Positions 1-6,763 of a stretch of DNA of 8,116 bases are shown in pieces. Within the stretch, counting starts at the first letter, position 1; each line of letters starts with the position of its first letter. Made by a program: the position numbers and the translations under genes. Under the pieces are notes generated by a model, which saw only the letters and a list, made by a program, of their open reading frames with translations, was not told the DNA's origin and made no database searches. The stretch is from Nitrospiraceae bacterium (GTDB lineage Bacteria; Nitrospirota; Thermodesulfovibrionia; Thermodesulfovibrionales; Dissulfurispiraceae): the NCBI GenBank assembly GCA_003170655.1, contig PMYY01000236.1, forward strand, positions 743-8,858, read 5' to 3'.

Positions 1-1799
1 TCGTCTTCGAGCGAGAGGTAGAATCGCGACGCACCCGGATCTCCCTGCCTGCCCGACCTTCCGCGGAGCTGGTTGTCGATCCTTCGAGCTTCGTGGCGTT
101 CCGTTCCGATGATATTCAGGCCGCCCGCTTTTACGACCTGCTCTCTCTCTGTAACGCAGATTTCAAGGGCCTTTTCGAGAGCTGCCTTGAATTCCTCGTC
201 CGTATAGGATTCTTTGTCCTTTAAAATATCAGCTGCAAGGCCGTCAGGGTTTCCGCCGAGCACGATGTCTGTTCCTCGTCCTGCCATATTAGTGGCGATT
301 GTTACGGCATGGTACCTGCCTGCCTGAGCGATAATCTCGGCTTCTTTCTCATGGAACTTGGCGTTGAGGACCGCATGTTTAATCTGTTTCTTCTTGAGGA
401 GATGACTGAGGATCTCGGATTTTTCGATTGAGGTGGTACCGACCAATACAGGCTGTCCTTTCGCGTGGCACTCCTCGATCTCCCCGATAACGGCGTTGAA
501 TTTTCCATTCTGGTTTTTATAAACGACATCCGGGCTGTCCAACCTGCTCATCGGCTTGTTCGTCGGGATAACTAGCACTTCGAGGTTGTATATCTGCGCA
601 AACTCTGCAGCCTCCGTATCGGCTGTGCCTGTCATGCCGGCCAGCTTGTTATACATTCTGAAGAGGTTCTGGAAGGTGATCGTGGCGAGTGTCTGGTTTT
701 CACTAGCGATCTTTACGCCCTCTTTCGCCTCTATCGCCTGGTGCAGACCGTCGCTCCAGCGTCTTCCGGGCATTAATCTCCCGGTAAACTCGTCGACGAT
801 TATGACCTCGCCGTCCTTCACCACATATTCGACATCAAGTTTGTACAGGTGATATGCCCGGAGGGCTTGAAGCACATGGTGCACCAGTTCAATGTTGGCG
901 GGGTCATAGAGGTTTGACACCCCAAGCAGTCGTTCGGCCTTGGCGCTTCCGGATTCGCTCATAGTAACGTTCTTCAGCTTCTCATCGATCTTGAAGTCTT
1001 CATCGACCTTGAGGCTGGGTATGATCTTGTTGATCTTGTAATACTTGTCGGTCGAATCCTCGGATGGGCCCGATATGATAAGCGGCGTTCTGGCCTCGTC
1101 GATAAGGATGCTGTCCACTTCATCGACGATAGCGTAATTCAGCTCTCTTTGGCTGAACTCAGAGAGATCGTACTTCATATTGTCCCTGAGGTAGTCAAAG
1201 CCAAATTCGTTGTTGGTCCCGTAGGTGATGTCGGCAAAATAGGCTTCTCTCCTGGTGCAGGGTCTCAGGAAGTCGAATCGCTTATCGGTAGACCTGTAGG
1301 TAGGGTCGAAGAGAAAGGAGTTGTCATGCTGGATGACCCCGACGGACAGCCCGAGGAAGTTGTATATCCGGCTCATCCATTGGGCGTCTCTCTTGGCCAG
1401 GTAGTCGTTGACAGTCACGACATGAACACCTTTGCCATCCAAAGCATTCAGATAGACTGGGAGAGTAGCAACCAGAGTTTTCCCCTCGCCAGTCTTCATT
1501 TCGGAGATCTTGCCTTCGTGCAGTACGACGCCTCCAATCAGCTGGACGTCGAAATGCCGCATGTTCAAGCGGCGCTTCGATGTTTCTCTTACCACTGCAA
1601 AAGCCTCGTGAAATATATCGTCAAGTGATTTGCCATGGCTCAACAGGTTTCTGAATTCGCCGGTCTTGGCAGACAGCTGCTCACTACTTAACGCTGAAAA
1701 TGCGGGTTCCAGGCTGTTGATTTCGTCGACGACTTTGAAAAGTCTCTTTAATTCGCGTTCATTCTTGGTTCCGAATATTTTCTTTAGGAAATCTACCAT
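1..1799 (-). CDS. secA: SecA, preprotein translocase ATPase (5' part, cut by window edge)
   Basis: SecA is the ATPase motor that drives unfolded preproteins through SecYEG at the inner membrane. The frame is open without a stop from the ATG at 1799 to the left edge, giving 599 codons of a protein usually 840-900 residues long. The Walker A motif MKTGEGKT lies at residues 101-108 (Lys107) and the DEAD-type Walker B motif DEVDSILIDEARTP at 226-239. The preprotein cross-linking domain follows, with GRLMPGRRWSDGLHQAIEAK near 350. The second nucleotide-binding domain shows TNMAGRGTDIVLGG at 503-516 and GTERHEARRIDNQLRGRSGR at 565-584. The scaffold, wing and C-terminal parts lie outside the window. 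About 18 extra residues relative to E. coli sit around 158-183. The upstream sequence has no strong Shine-Dalgarno, but the MVDFLKKIFGTKNERELKRL opening fits the family. It is transcribed divergently from the pilus genes. Confidence 0.98.
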   Translation of the reverse strand, partial: MVDFLKKIFGTKNERELKRLFKVVDEINSLEPAFSALSSEQLSAKTGEFRNLLSHGKSLDDIFHEAFAVVRETSKRRLNMRHFDVQLIGGVVLHEGKISEMKTGEGKTLVATLPVYLNALDGKGVHVVTVNDYLAKRDAQWMSRIYNFLGLSVGVIQHDNSFLFDPTYRSTDKRFDFLRPCTRREAYFADITYGTNNEFGFDYLRDNMKYDLSEFSQRELNYAIVDEVDSILIDEARTPLIISGPSEDSTDKYYKINKIIPSLKVDEDFKIDEKLKNVTMSESGSAKAERLLGVSNLYDPANIELVHHVLQALRAYHLYKLDVEYVVKDGEVIIVDEFTGRLMPGRRWSDGLHQAIEAKEGVKIASENQTLATITFQNLFRMYNKLAGMTGTADTEAAEFAQIYNLEVLVIPTNKPMSRLDSPDVVYKNQNGKFNAVIGEIEECHAKGQPVLVGTTSIEKSEILSHLLKKKQIKHAVLNAKFHEKEAEIIAQAGRYHAVTIATNMAGRGTDIVLGGNPDGLAADILKDKESYTDEEFKAALEKALEICVTEREQVVKAGGLNIIGTERHEARRIDNQLRGRSGRQGDPGASRFYLSLED

Positions 1800-1815
1800 A
1801 ATCTTTATACTAAAA

Positions 1816-1832
1816 ATAAATCGGTGATTTAT
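1816..1832. repeat. Perfect inverted repeat ATAAATC-ggt-GATTTAT
   Basis: This is a 7-bp perfect inverted repeat with a 3-base centre. It lies 17 bases upstream of the secA start codon and is AT-rich. On the secA strand it is followed by TTTTTAG. It could be an operator or a small hairpin in the secA leader. It abuts the next inverted repeat, sharing base 1832. Confidence 0.5.
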
Positions 1833-1852
1833 GCAAGCTCCTGCAGCTTGCA
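1832..1852. repeat. Perfect inverted repeat TGCAAGCT-cctgc-AGCTTGCA
   Basis: An 8-bp perfect inverted repeat with a 5-base centre sits between the divergent secA and pilT genes. It covers the position where the -35 element of the plus-strand promoter would be, ending five bases before the TG of the extended -10. The position suits a repressor or activator site, but no protein can be named. A transcript hairpin is the alternative. No T-run follows on the plus strand, so it is not an obvious terminator. Confidence 0.5.
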
Positions 1853-1856
1853 ATTA

Positions 1857-1865
1857 TGGTATAAT
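1857..1865 (+). promoter_or_regulatory. Extended -10 promoter for the pilT operon (TGGTATAAT)
   Basis: TGGTATAAT matches the extended -10 consensus TGnTATAAT exactly. No good -35 hexamer lies 16-18 bases upstream (GCTCCT at 17), which is tolerated by extended -10 promoters of sigma-70 type. Transcription would start near 1872 and give a leader of about 55 bases before the ATG at 1927. The purine-rich ribosome binding site GAGGGGAGGG lies at 1914-1923. Confidence 0.65.
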
Positions 1866-1926
1866 CCCAGTAGACATTTCGTAATACATACCGTTTACAC
1901 CGGTTTGTCGGCAGAGGGGAGGGTTT

Positions 1927-3003
1927 ATGGAGATGATCGATCTTTTGGTGGCGGGAGCCCAGGTTAAGGCCTCAGATATTCATATCGTCGTAGGCAAACC
2001 GCCGATGGTAAGAATAAACGGCAGCATGAATCCGCTGAAGCAGTTCCCCGTGCTTACGGAAGAAGGGTCCAAGGGCCTGATTTACAGCATGCTCTACCAG
2101 GACCAGATCGGCAGATTCGAAGAAAAGCTTGAGCTCGATTTTTCATACAATGTGCCGGGGCTGAGCAGGTTTAGGGTAAATGTGCTCTCCCAGAAAAACG
2201 GTATCGAAGCAGTCCTCAGGCTTATCCCCAGCAAGATCCCTTCATCAAAGGAAATCCGTCTCTCCGACGCATCCCTTGCTTTAACGAAGCTGCCCAGAGG
2301 CCTGATTCTCGTCACCGGTCCGACCGGCTCCGGCAAATCCACTACCCTTGCGAGCATGATAGACATCATCAACACCGAAAGGCGCGAACATATCATCACA
2401 ATTGAAGACCCGATCGAGTTTGTCTTCGACCACAAGAATTGCATTGTCAGGCAGAGGGAGGTAGGGATGAATACCCACTCTTTTGCCGATGCCCTTAAAC
2501 ACAGTCTGAGGCAGGACCCGGATGTAATACTTGTCGGTGAAATGCGAGACCTCGAAACGATACAGCTTGCTGTGACATCCGCTGAAACGGGACACCTAGT
2601 CTTTTCCACCCTTCATACGCAGGACGCGCCGCAGACAGTGGACAGGGTTATCGACGTGTTCCCTCCGCACCAGCAGCAGCAGATGCGGGTACAGCTTGCA
2701 TCTACTCTCAAAGCTGTTATCTGTCAACAGCTGCTTCCGAGGGCCGACGGCAGGGGGCGCGTTGCTGCGCGCGAGCTGATGATTGTGACACATGCCATCT
2801 CGAACCTTATCAGGGAAGGGAAGACGCACCAGATATACTCCGCGATAGAGACAGGAGCAAAGCAGGGCATGAGCACTCTCGAATCATCACTTGCAGAACT
2901 GGTGCGTGACAAACTCATTACCATCGACGATGCCTTTTCAAAGGTCAACAACCCCGACACCTTGAGGCTCAAGCTTGCCTCTATGGGCATCAAGACCCAA
3001 TAA
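1927..3003 (+). CDS. pilT: PilT, type IV pilus retraction (twitching) ATPase
   Basis: PilT is a cytoplasmic hexameric ATPase of the secretion/pilus AAA-like family that depolymerises type IV pili and so drives twitching, surface motility and DNA uptake. The 358 residues match the usual PilT length. An N-terminal PAS-like domain occupies about 1-100 (KASDIHIVVGKPP at 14-26). The RecA-like core has Walker A GPTGSGKST at 131-139 (Lys137), the Asp box HIITIEDPIEF at 155-165, Walker B DPDVILVGEMRD at 197-208 with Glu205, and the His box ETGHLVFSTLHT at 220-231 (His223, His230). The C-terminal retraction motif AIRNLIRE is present as AISNLIRE at 290-297, followed by GKTHQI, supporting a true PilT rather than the extension ATPase PilB. 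The start is backed by GAGGGGAGGG ending three bases upstream; an ATG two codons further in is also possible. A second PilT-family gene follows after 14 bases. Confidence 0.95.
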   Translation: MEMIDLLVAGAQVKASDIHIVVGKPPMVRINGSMNPLKQFPVLTEEGSKGLIYSMLYQDQIGRFEEKLELDFSYNVPGLSRFRVNVLSQKNGIEAVLRLIPSKIPSSKEIRLSDASLALTKLPRGLILVTGPTGSGKSTTLASMIDIINTERREHIITIEDPIEFVFDHKNCIVRQREVGMNTHSFADALKHSLRQDPDVILVGEMRDLETIQLAVTSAETGHLVFSTLHTQDAPQTVDRVIDVFPPHQQQQMRVQLASTLKAVICQQLLPRADGRGRVAARELMIVTHAISNLIREGKTHQIYSAIETGAKQGMSTLESSLAELVRDKLITIDDAFSKVNNPDTLRLKLASMGIKTQ

Positions 3004-3017
3004 ACAGGGAGTTAATA

Positions 3018-4499
3018 ATGACCATTGACGATTATCTCAAGGAGTTGATGGAAAAGGGAGGCAGCGACCTGCATCTGCGCATAGGACGCTCTCCAATCAT
3101 TAGGATCGACGGAAACCCTCTTCAACTGGATTTTCCGCCTCTCACACAGAAGACTCTTGAAGCCCTGATTGTCCCCATGCTCACCGAAAACCAGAAACAG
3201 ATTCTCCAGAAGCGGAAAGCCGTCGATTTCACGTATGAATATCAGGGCACTGTCCAGCTGCGGTGCAGTCTTTTTTACCAAGAAGGGATGCTCGGGGGTG
3301 TGATGAAGATAGCCCCGGAAAGCTTGCCGGCGGGCAAGGTATCCATGGGCAAGGTATCGGTCTCGAAGTCTGAGCCGAATCTTAACTTCTACCTGAGGGA
3401 ACTCATTAAACGTGGCGGCTCCGACCTCCACCTCAAGGTGGGAAGGCCGCCGCTCTTCAGGATCAGGGGGGACTTGCTGCCGACCGAGTTTCCGACTATC
3501 GGCAAGAAAGACATGGAAGACCTGCTCCTGCCGATCCTTAATGGGGTGCAGAGAGAGAGACTGGAACGTGAACGCGAACTCGATTTCTCATATCTCATCG
3601 AAGAGCTTGCCCGTTTCAGGGGAAGTTATTTCTTCCAGATGGACAAGCCGGGTGGGGTCTTTAGGGTCATTCCTATCCAGATCGCGACGCTCGAGGAACT
3701 CGGTCTTCCGGAGGTGCTGAAGGAGATCGTATCAAGGGAGCAAGGGTTGATCCTGGTCACAGGACCTACGGGAAGCGGCAAATCCACTACGCTTGCCGCC
3801 ATGGTGAACTACCTGAACGAGAAGGTGGACAAGCATATAATAACCATCGAAGACCCGATAGAATTTATACATGACGATAAAAAATGCGTCATAAACCAGA
3901 GAGAGGTTGGCAACGATACACGTTCTTTTTCCGAAGCGCTCCGGCACGCCCTGAGGCAGGACCCCGACATTATACTGGTGGGAGAGATGCGCGATCCCGA
4001 GACAATACACACTGCGCTTACGGCATCTGAAACCGGCCATATCGTGGTTAGCACTCTTCATACAACCTACGCCAAGCAGTCGATAAGCAGGATCATCGAT
4101 GCCTTTGAACCATCCCAGCAGAACCATGTCAGGATCAGGACCGCCATGTCTCTCATTGCCACAGTGGCCCAGAAACTGATAAAAAAATCGGACGGCTCAG
4201 GCAGAACGGCTGTTATGGAAATCATGATCAATACGCCTACTGTGAAGAAGCTGATCATCGATGAGAAGCTCGACCAGATTGACAAGGCGATTGAGGACTC
4301 AGCCAAGCTATACAAGATGCAGACATTCAACCAGCATCTCTTCAATATCGTGAATGATGGAATTCTTACAAAGGAAGATGCGCTGGCTTCTTCGTACAAC
4401 CCCAACGATTTGAGGATCATGTTCCAGACCCAGATGGTCGGAGATAAGTTGGGAACCCTTAAAAAAGCCCAGAAACCGACTTGGATAAAAGAGCAGTAA
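3018..4499 (+). CDS. PilT/PilU-family ATPase with duplicated N-terminal domain
   Basis: This is a second pilus retraction ATPase, 493 residues against about 345-380 for PilT and PilU. The extra length is a tandem copy of the N-terminal PAS-like domain: residues 6-100 and 125-219 align without gaps, with about 38 of 95 positions identical by eye. Both open with YL(K/R)EL and GGSDLHL. A linker at 101-124 carries the repeat GKVSM-GKVSV. The catalytic core is intact: Walker A GPTGSGKST at 249-257 (Lys255), Asp box HIITIEDPIEF at 273-283, Walker B DPDIILVGEMRD at 315-326 (Glu323) and His box ETGHIVVSTLHT at 338-349. The AIRNLIRE retraction motif is replaced by TPTVKKLI at 406-413, and the tail (MQTFNQHLFN, EDALASSYNPNDLR) resembles PilU. 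I infer an accessory, PilU-like role beside PilT. AGGGAG lies six bases before the ATG. It is probably co-transcribed with pilT and ends at the shared terminator. Confidence 0.92.
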   Translation: MTIDDYLKELMEKGGSDLHLRIGRSPIIRIDGNPLQLDFPPLTQKTLEALIVPMLTENQKQILQKRKAVDFTYEYQGTVQLRCSLFYQEGMLGGVMKIAPESLPAGKVSMGKVSVSKSEPNLNFYLRELIKRGGSDLHLKVGRPPLFRIRGDLLPTEFPTIGKKDMEDLLLPILNGVQRERLERERELDFSYLIEELARFRGSYFFQMDKPGGVFRVIPIQIATLEELGLPEVLKEIVSREQGLILVTGPTGSGKSTTLAAMVNYLNEKVDKHIITIEDPIEFIHDDKKCVINQREVGNDTRSFSEALRHALRQDPDIILVGEMRDPETIHTALTASETGHIVVSTLHTTYAKQSISRIIDAFEPSQQNHVRIRTAMSLIATVAQKLIKKSDGSGRTAVMEIMINTPTVKKLIIDEKLDQIDKAIEDSAKLYKMQTFNQHLFNIVNDGILTKEDALASSYNPNDLRIMFQTQMVGDKLGTLKKAQKPTWIKEQ

Positions 4500-4537
4500 A
4501 AATGGAGGGACGCGCTTAACCGCGCCCCTCCATTTTT
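4498..4537. terminator. Bidirectional intrinsic terminator between convergent operons
   Basis: AAAAATGGAGGG...CCCTCCATTTTT forms a long stem. Positions 4498-4509 pair with 4526-4537, A4510 and C4525 mismatch, and 4511-4514 pair with 4521-4524, leaving a six-base loop CTTAAC. There is a T-run on the 3' side of either strand, so it can stop transcripts of both the pilT operon and rlmB. The pilT-family stop codon overlaps the left A-run, and the rlmB stop codon lies in the loop. Confidence 0.93.
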
Positions 4538-5325
4538 CTGCGCTGTCTCATCACCTCGTAAGCGATGATGCCTGCTGCAACTGATACGTTCAGCGAATTC
4601 ACGGTACCTTTCATGGGCAGGTTCACCAGGGCATCGCACATTTCCTTCACAGTCCTTCGCATGCCTTCTCCCTCGGAGCCGACAATGACCGCTAGGGGTG
4701 CTTTCATGTCAACGTCCCACAGGCTCAAAGGCGCGTCCGCTTCTGCACCGATGACCGTAACATCTCTCTCCTTCATCAACGCTACCGCATGTTTGATATT
4801 GACAACCTCGGCAAGGTTTACATGCTCGATCGCACCCGCCGAGGCCTTGTAGACTACAGGTGTCAAACCGGCAGACCTTCGGGACTGAAATATTACGCCA
4901 TCGACTCCGGCGGCATCTGCGACACGCAATATGGCGCCGAAGTTGCGTGGGTCTTCGATACAGTCTAGGACCATGAAAAAGGGTGATGCATTTTTTGCAA
5001 AGGCCCGATCGATGAGATCATCGATGTCCAGGACTTCTTTGGGAACGGCAGCTACAGCAATGCCCTGATGGCCCTTGTCGAACCTAGTGTCGAAGAAATC
5101 CTTTTCGACGAACTTGACGGGTATGCTGCGCGACTCGGCAAGTTCTATGAGTGCACGCAGACTACTCGCTGACTGCCTGTACACGAAAAGCGTCCGGATT
5201 TTAGTAATGGATTTCAAGGCCTCGGTGACAGGGTTGAGACCGTAAACGTAGATTTCTTTATGCGCCTGAGGTCGCGCTGAAGTTGTATCGAATTTAGATG
5301 ATCTTGATCTTCCAGTCCGTGCCAT
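4516..5325 (-). CDS. rlmB: RlmB, 23S rRNA (guanosine-2'-O-)-methyltransferase (TrmH/SPOUT family)
   Basis: RlmB methylates the 2'-OH of G2251 (E. coli numbering) in the peptidyl-transferase P loop of 23S rRNA, using S-adenosylmethionine. With the ATG at 5325 the protein has 269 residues. An N-terminal RNA-binding domain spans roughly 26-95 (YVYGLNPVTEAL, then FDKGHQGIAVAA). The SPOUT trefoil-knot domain follows with motif 1 DPRNFGAILRVADAAG at 125-140, motif 2 VGSEGEGM at 215-222 and motif 3 LPMKGTVNSLNVSVAAG at 236-252. I prefer the ATG at 5325 because GAGGA lies eight bases upstream. A GTG at 5352 would add nine residues but has no ribosome binding site. The gene overlaps the 3' end of cysS by 32 bases, implying translational coupling. 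Its last codons are read from the terminator stem. The paralogue TrmH/TrmL family is an alternative, but the N-terminal domain favours RlmB. Confidence 0.93.
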   Translation of the reverse strand: MARTGRSRSSKFDTTSARPQAHKEIYVYGLNPVTEALKSITKIRTLFVYRQSASSLRALIELAESRSIPVKFVEKDFFDTRFDKGHQGIAVAAVPKEVLDIDDLIDRAFAKNASPFFMVLDCIEDPRNFGAILRVADAAGVDGVIFQSRRSAGLTPVVYKASAGAIEHVNLAEVVNIKHAVALMKERDVTVIGAEADAPLSLWDVDMKAPLAVIVGSEGEGMRRTVKEMCDALVNLPMKGTVNSLNVSVAAGIIAYEVMRQRRKMEGRG

Positions 5326-6763
5326 CTTTTTTATCCTCAAGGATGACGCCACTGTCTTCGAGCTGCTTTCGGACCGCGTCGGCCTTTGACCAGTCTTTGC
5401 TATCTCGAGCGGCCTTTCTTTCCCTTATCTTCTCTTCAATATCGTTCTCCGAGAGAGGTATCTTTTTCACCTTCAGCAGGTCGACATTCCATGTATGGGG
5501 TGTGCGGCTGAAAAGGTTGAGGACATTACCCGTATTCTTCAATACTTCCTTCGCCCTCGCAATAAGCTTCACGGTATCACTTCCCGACGGACGCAGATCG
5601 AGGCACCGGTTGATCTCCCTGACGAATTCGAATATGAGTCCAAGGGCGAGGGCAGTATTGAAGTCGTCGTCCATCCCCTCCTCGAAGCGGCCCTTGAATT
5701 CGGCGAGTATCGATTCCAGTGCGCAGCCCTGCGCACTGTTTTTTCCGCTTCCGTCAGCCCCCTTTGCAATGAAGTCATCAATCCGTGATACAGTGCTGTA
5801 GAAGCGGTCCAGCGAAGACTCTGCATCCCTAAGTTGTTCATGAGAGAACTCTATTGGGCTCCGGTAATGGCTCGATAGCAGGAAGAGCCTGATTACCTCG
5901 GCATCGTATTTCGCTAGGATATCGCGAATGGTAAAAAAATTGCCGAGAGACTTCGACATCTTTTCCTTGTCTATGGTAATAAAGCCGTTGTGAACCCAGT
6001 AACGGGCAAAGGGTTTACCGGTATAGGCCTCGGACTGAGCTATTTCGTTTTCGTGATGGGGGAAGATCAGGTCTGCGCCTCCGCCATGTATGTCGATCGA
6101 TTCGCCCAGATGCTTGATAACCATGGCCGTGCACTCGATATGCCATCCGGGCCTGCCCTTTCCCCACGGGCTCTCCCACCATGGCTCGCCTTCCTTCGAA
6201 GCCTTCCAGAGCGCGAAATCTGCGGGACTCCTTTTTCGCTCATCCACATTTACCCGAGCGCCTGAAAGCAGGTCATCCAGCTCTTTCTTCGAAAGCTTTC
6301 CATACCCGCTGAATTTATCCACCGAGAAATAGACACTTCTGTTTTCACCCTCTTGCACTTCATAGGCGAACCCTTTTTCGATCAGACCGCGGACGACAGC
6401 TATCATCTCAAGGATATGTTCGGTGGCTTTCGGCTCGATGTCGGCACGGGCGACACCGAGGGCATCCATGTCCGCGTAATACTCGGCAATATATTTTTTT
6501 GCAACTGCGTCCCATGATATGCCTTCTTCATTCGCCCGCCTGATTATCTTGTCGTCGATATCCGTAAAATTCCTGACGAACCGCATGTCGAAACCCTTAT
6601 ATCTGAAATACCTGCTCATTATATCGAAGACGATGGCGCTTCTTGCATGGCCGATATGGCAATAGTCGTAAACGGTGACGCCGCAAGCGTACATGGCGAT
6701 CTTTCCCGGAGTGAGGGGAACAAAGTCTTCCTTGCTGCCGGTAAGTGTGTTGAAAATTTTCAT
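5294..6763 (-). CDS. cysS: CysS, cysteinyl-tRNA synthetase (module with its own start)
   Basis: CysS charges tRNA-Cys with cysteine in an ATP-dependent reaction. This 489-residue class I synthetase is full length, beginning MKIFNTLTG as the family does. The zinc ligands are visible as Cys27 (YACGVTVYD), Cys211 (GWHIECTAM), and His236 and Glu240 (FPHHENEIAQ). The nucleotide-binding HIGH motif is at 36-39 and KMSKS at 268-272. The C-terminal DALR/anticodon part contains MDDDFNTALALG at 364-375 and ends in the conserved ERKAARDSKDWSKADAVR segment. The ATG at 6763 is preceded by AGAGGAGGAAGA, so it can be translated independently even though no stop separates it from cysE. The gene's 3' end overlaps rlmB. 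Pairing with cysE links cysteine supply to its use in translation. Confidence 0.95.
   Translation of the reverse strand: MKIFNTLTGSKEDFVPLTPGKIAMYACGVTVYDYCHIGHARSAIVFDIMSRYFRYKGFDMRFVRNFTDIDDKIIRRANEEGISWDAVAKKYIAEYYADMDALGVARADIEPKATEHILEMIAVVRGLIEKGFAYEVQEGENRSVYFSVDKFSGYGKLSKKELDDLLSGARVNVDERKRSPADFALWKASKEGEPWWESPWGKGRPGWHIECTAMVIKHLGESIDIHGGGADLIFPHHENEIAQSEAYTGKPFARYWVHNGFITIDKEKMSKSLGNFFTIRDILAKYDAEVIRLFLLSSHYRSPIEFSHEQLRDAESSLDRFYSTVSRIDDFIAKGADGSGKNSAQGCALESILAEFKGRFEEGMDDDFNTALALGLIFEFVREINRCLDLRPSGSDTVKLIARAKEVLKNTGNVLNLFSRTPHTWNVDLLKVKKIPLSENDIEEKIRERKAARDSKDWSKADAVRKQLEDSGVILEDKKDGTDWKIKII

Noticed and set aside
1149..1628. A 159-codon plus-strand frame.
   Set aside because: It lies entirely antisense to the conserved Walker A region of secA and resembles no family. 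It is a shadow frame.
4067..4639. A 190-codon minus-strand frame spanning the end of the second PilT-family gene and the terminator.
   Set aside because: It is antisense to a conserved ATPase core and crosses a strong terminator, with no recognisable domain.
5326..5352. GTG start for RlmB, nine codons upstream of the chosen ATG.
   Set aside because: No Shine-Dalgarno precedes it, while the ATG at 5325 has GAGGA at eight bases. The extra residues are not conserved in the family as far as I can judge.
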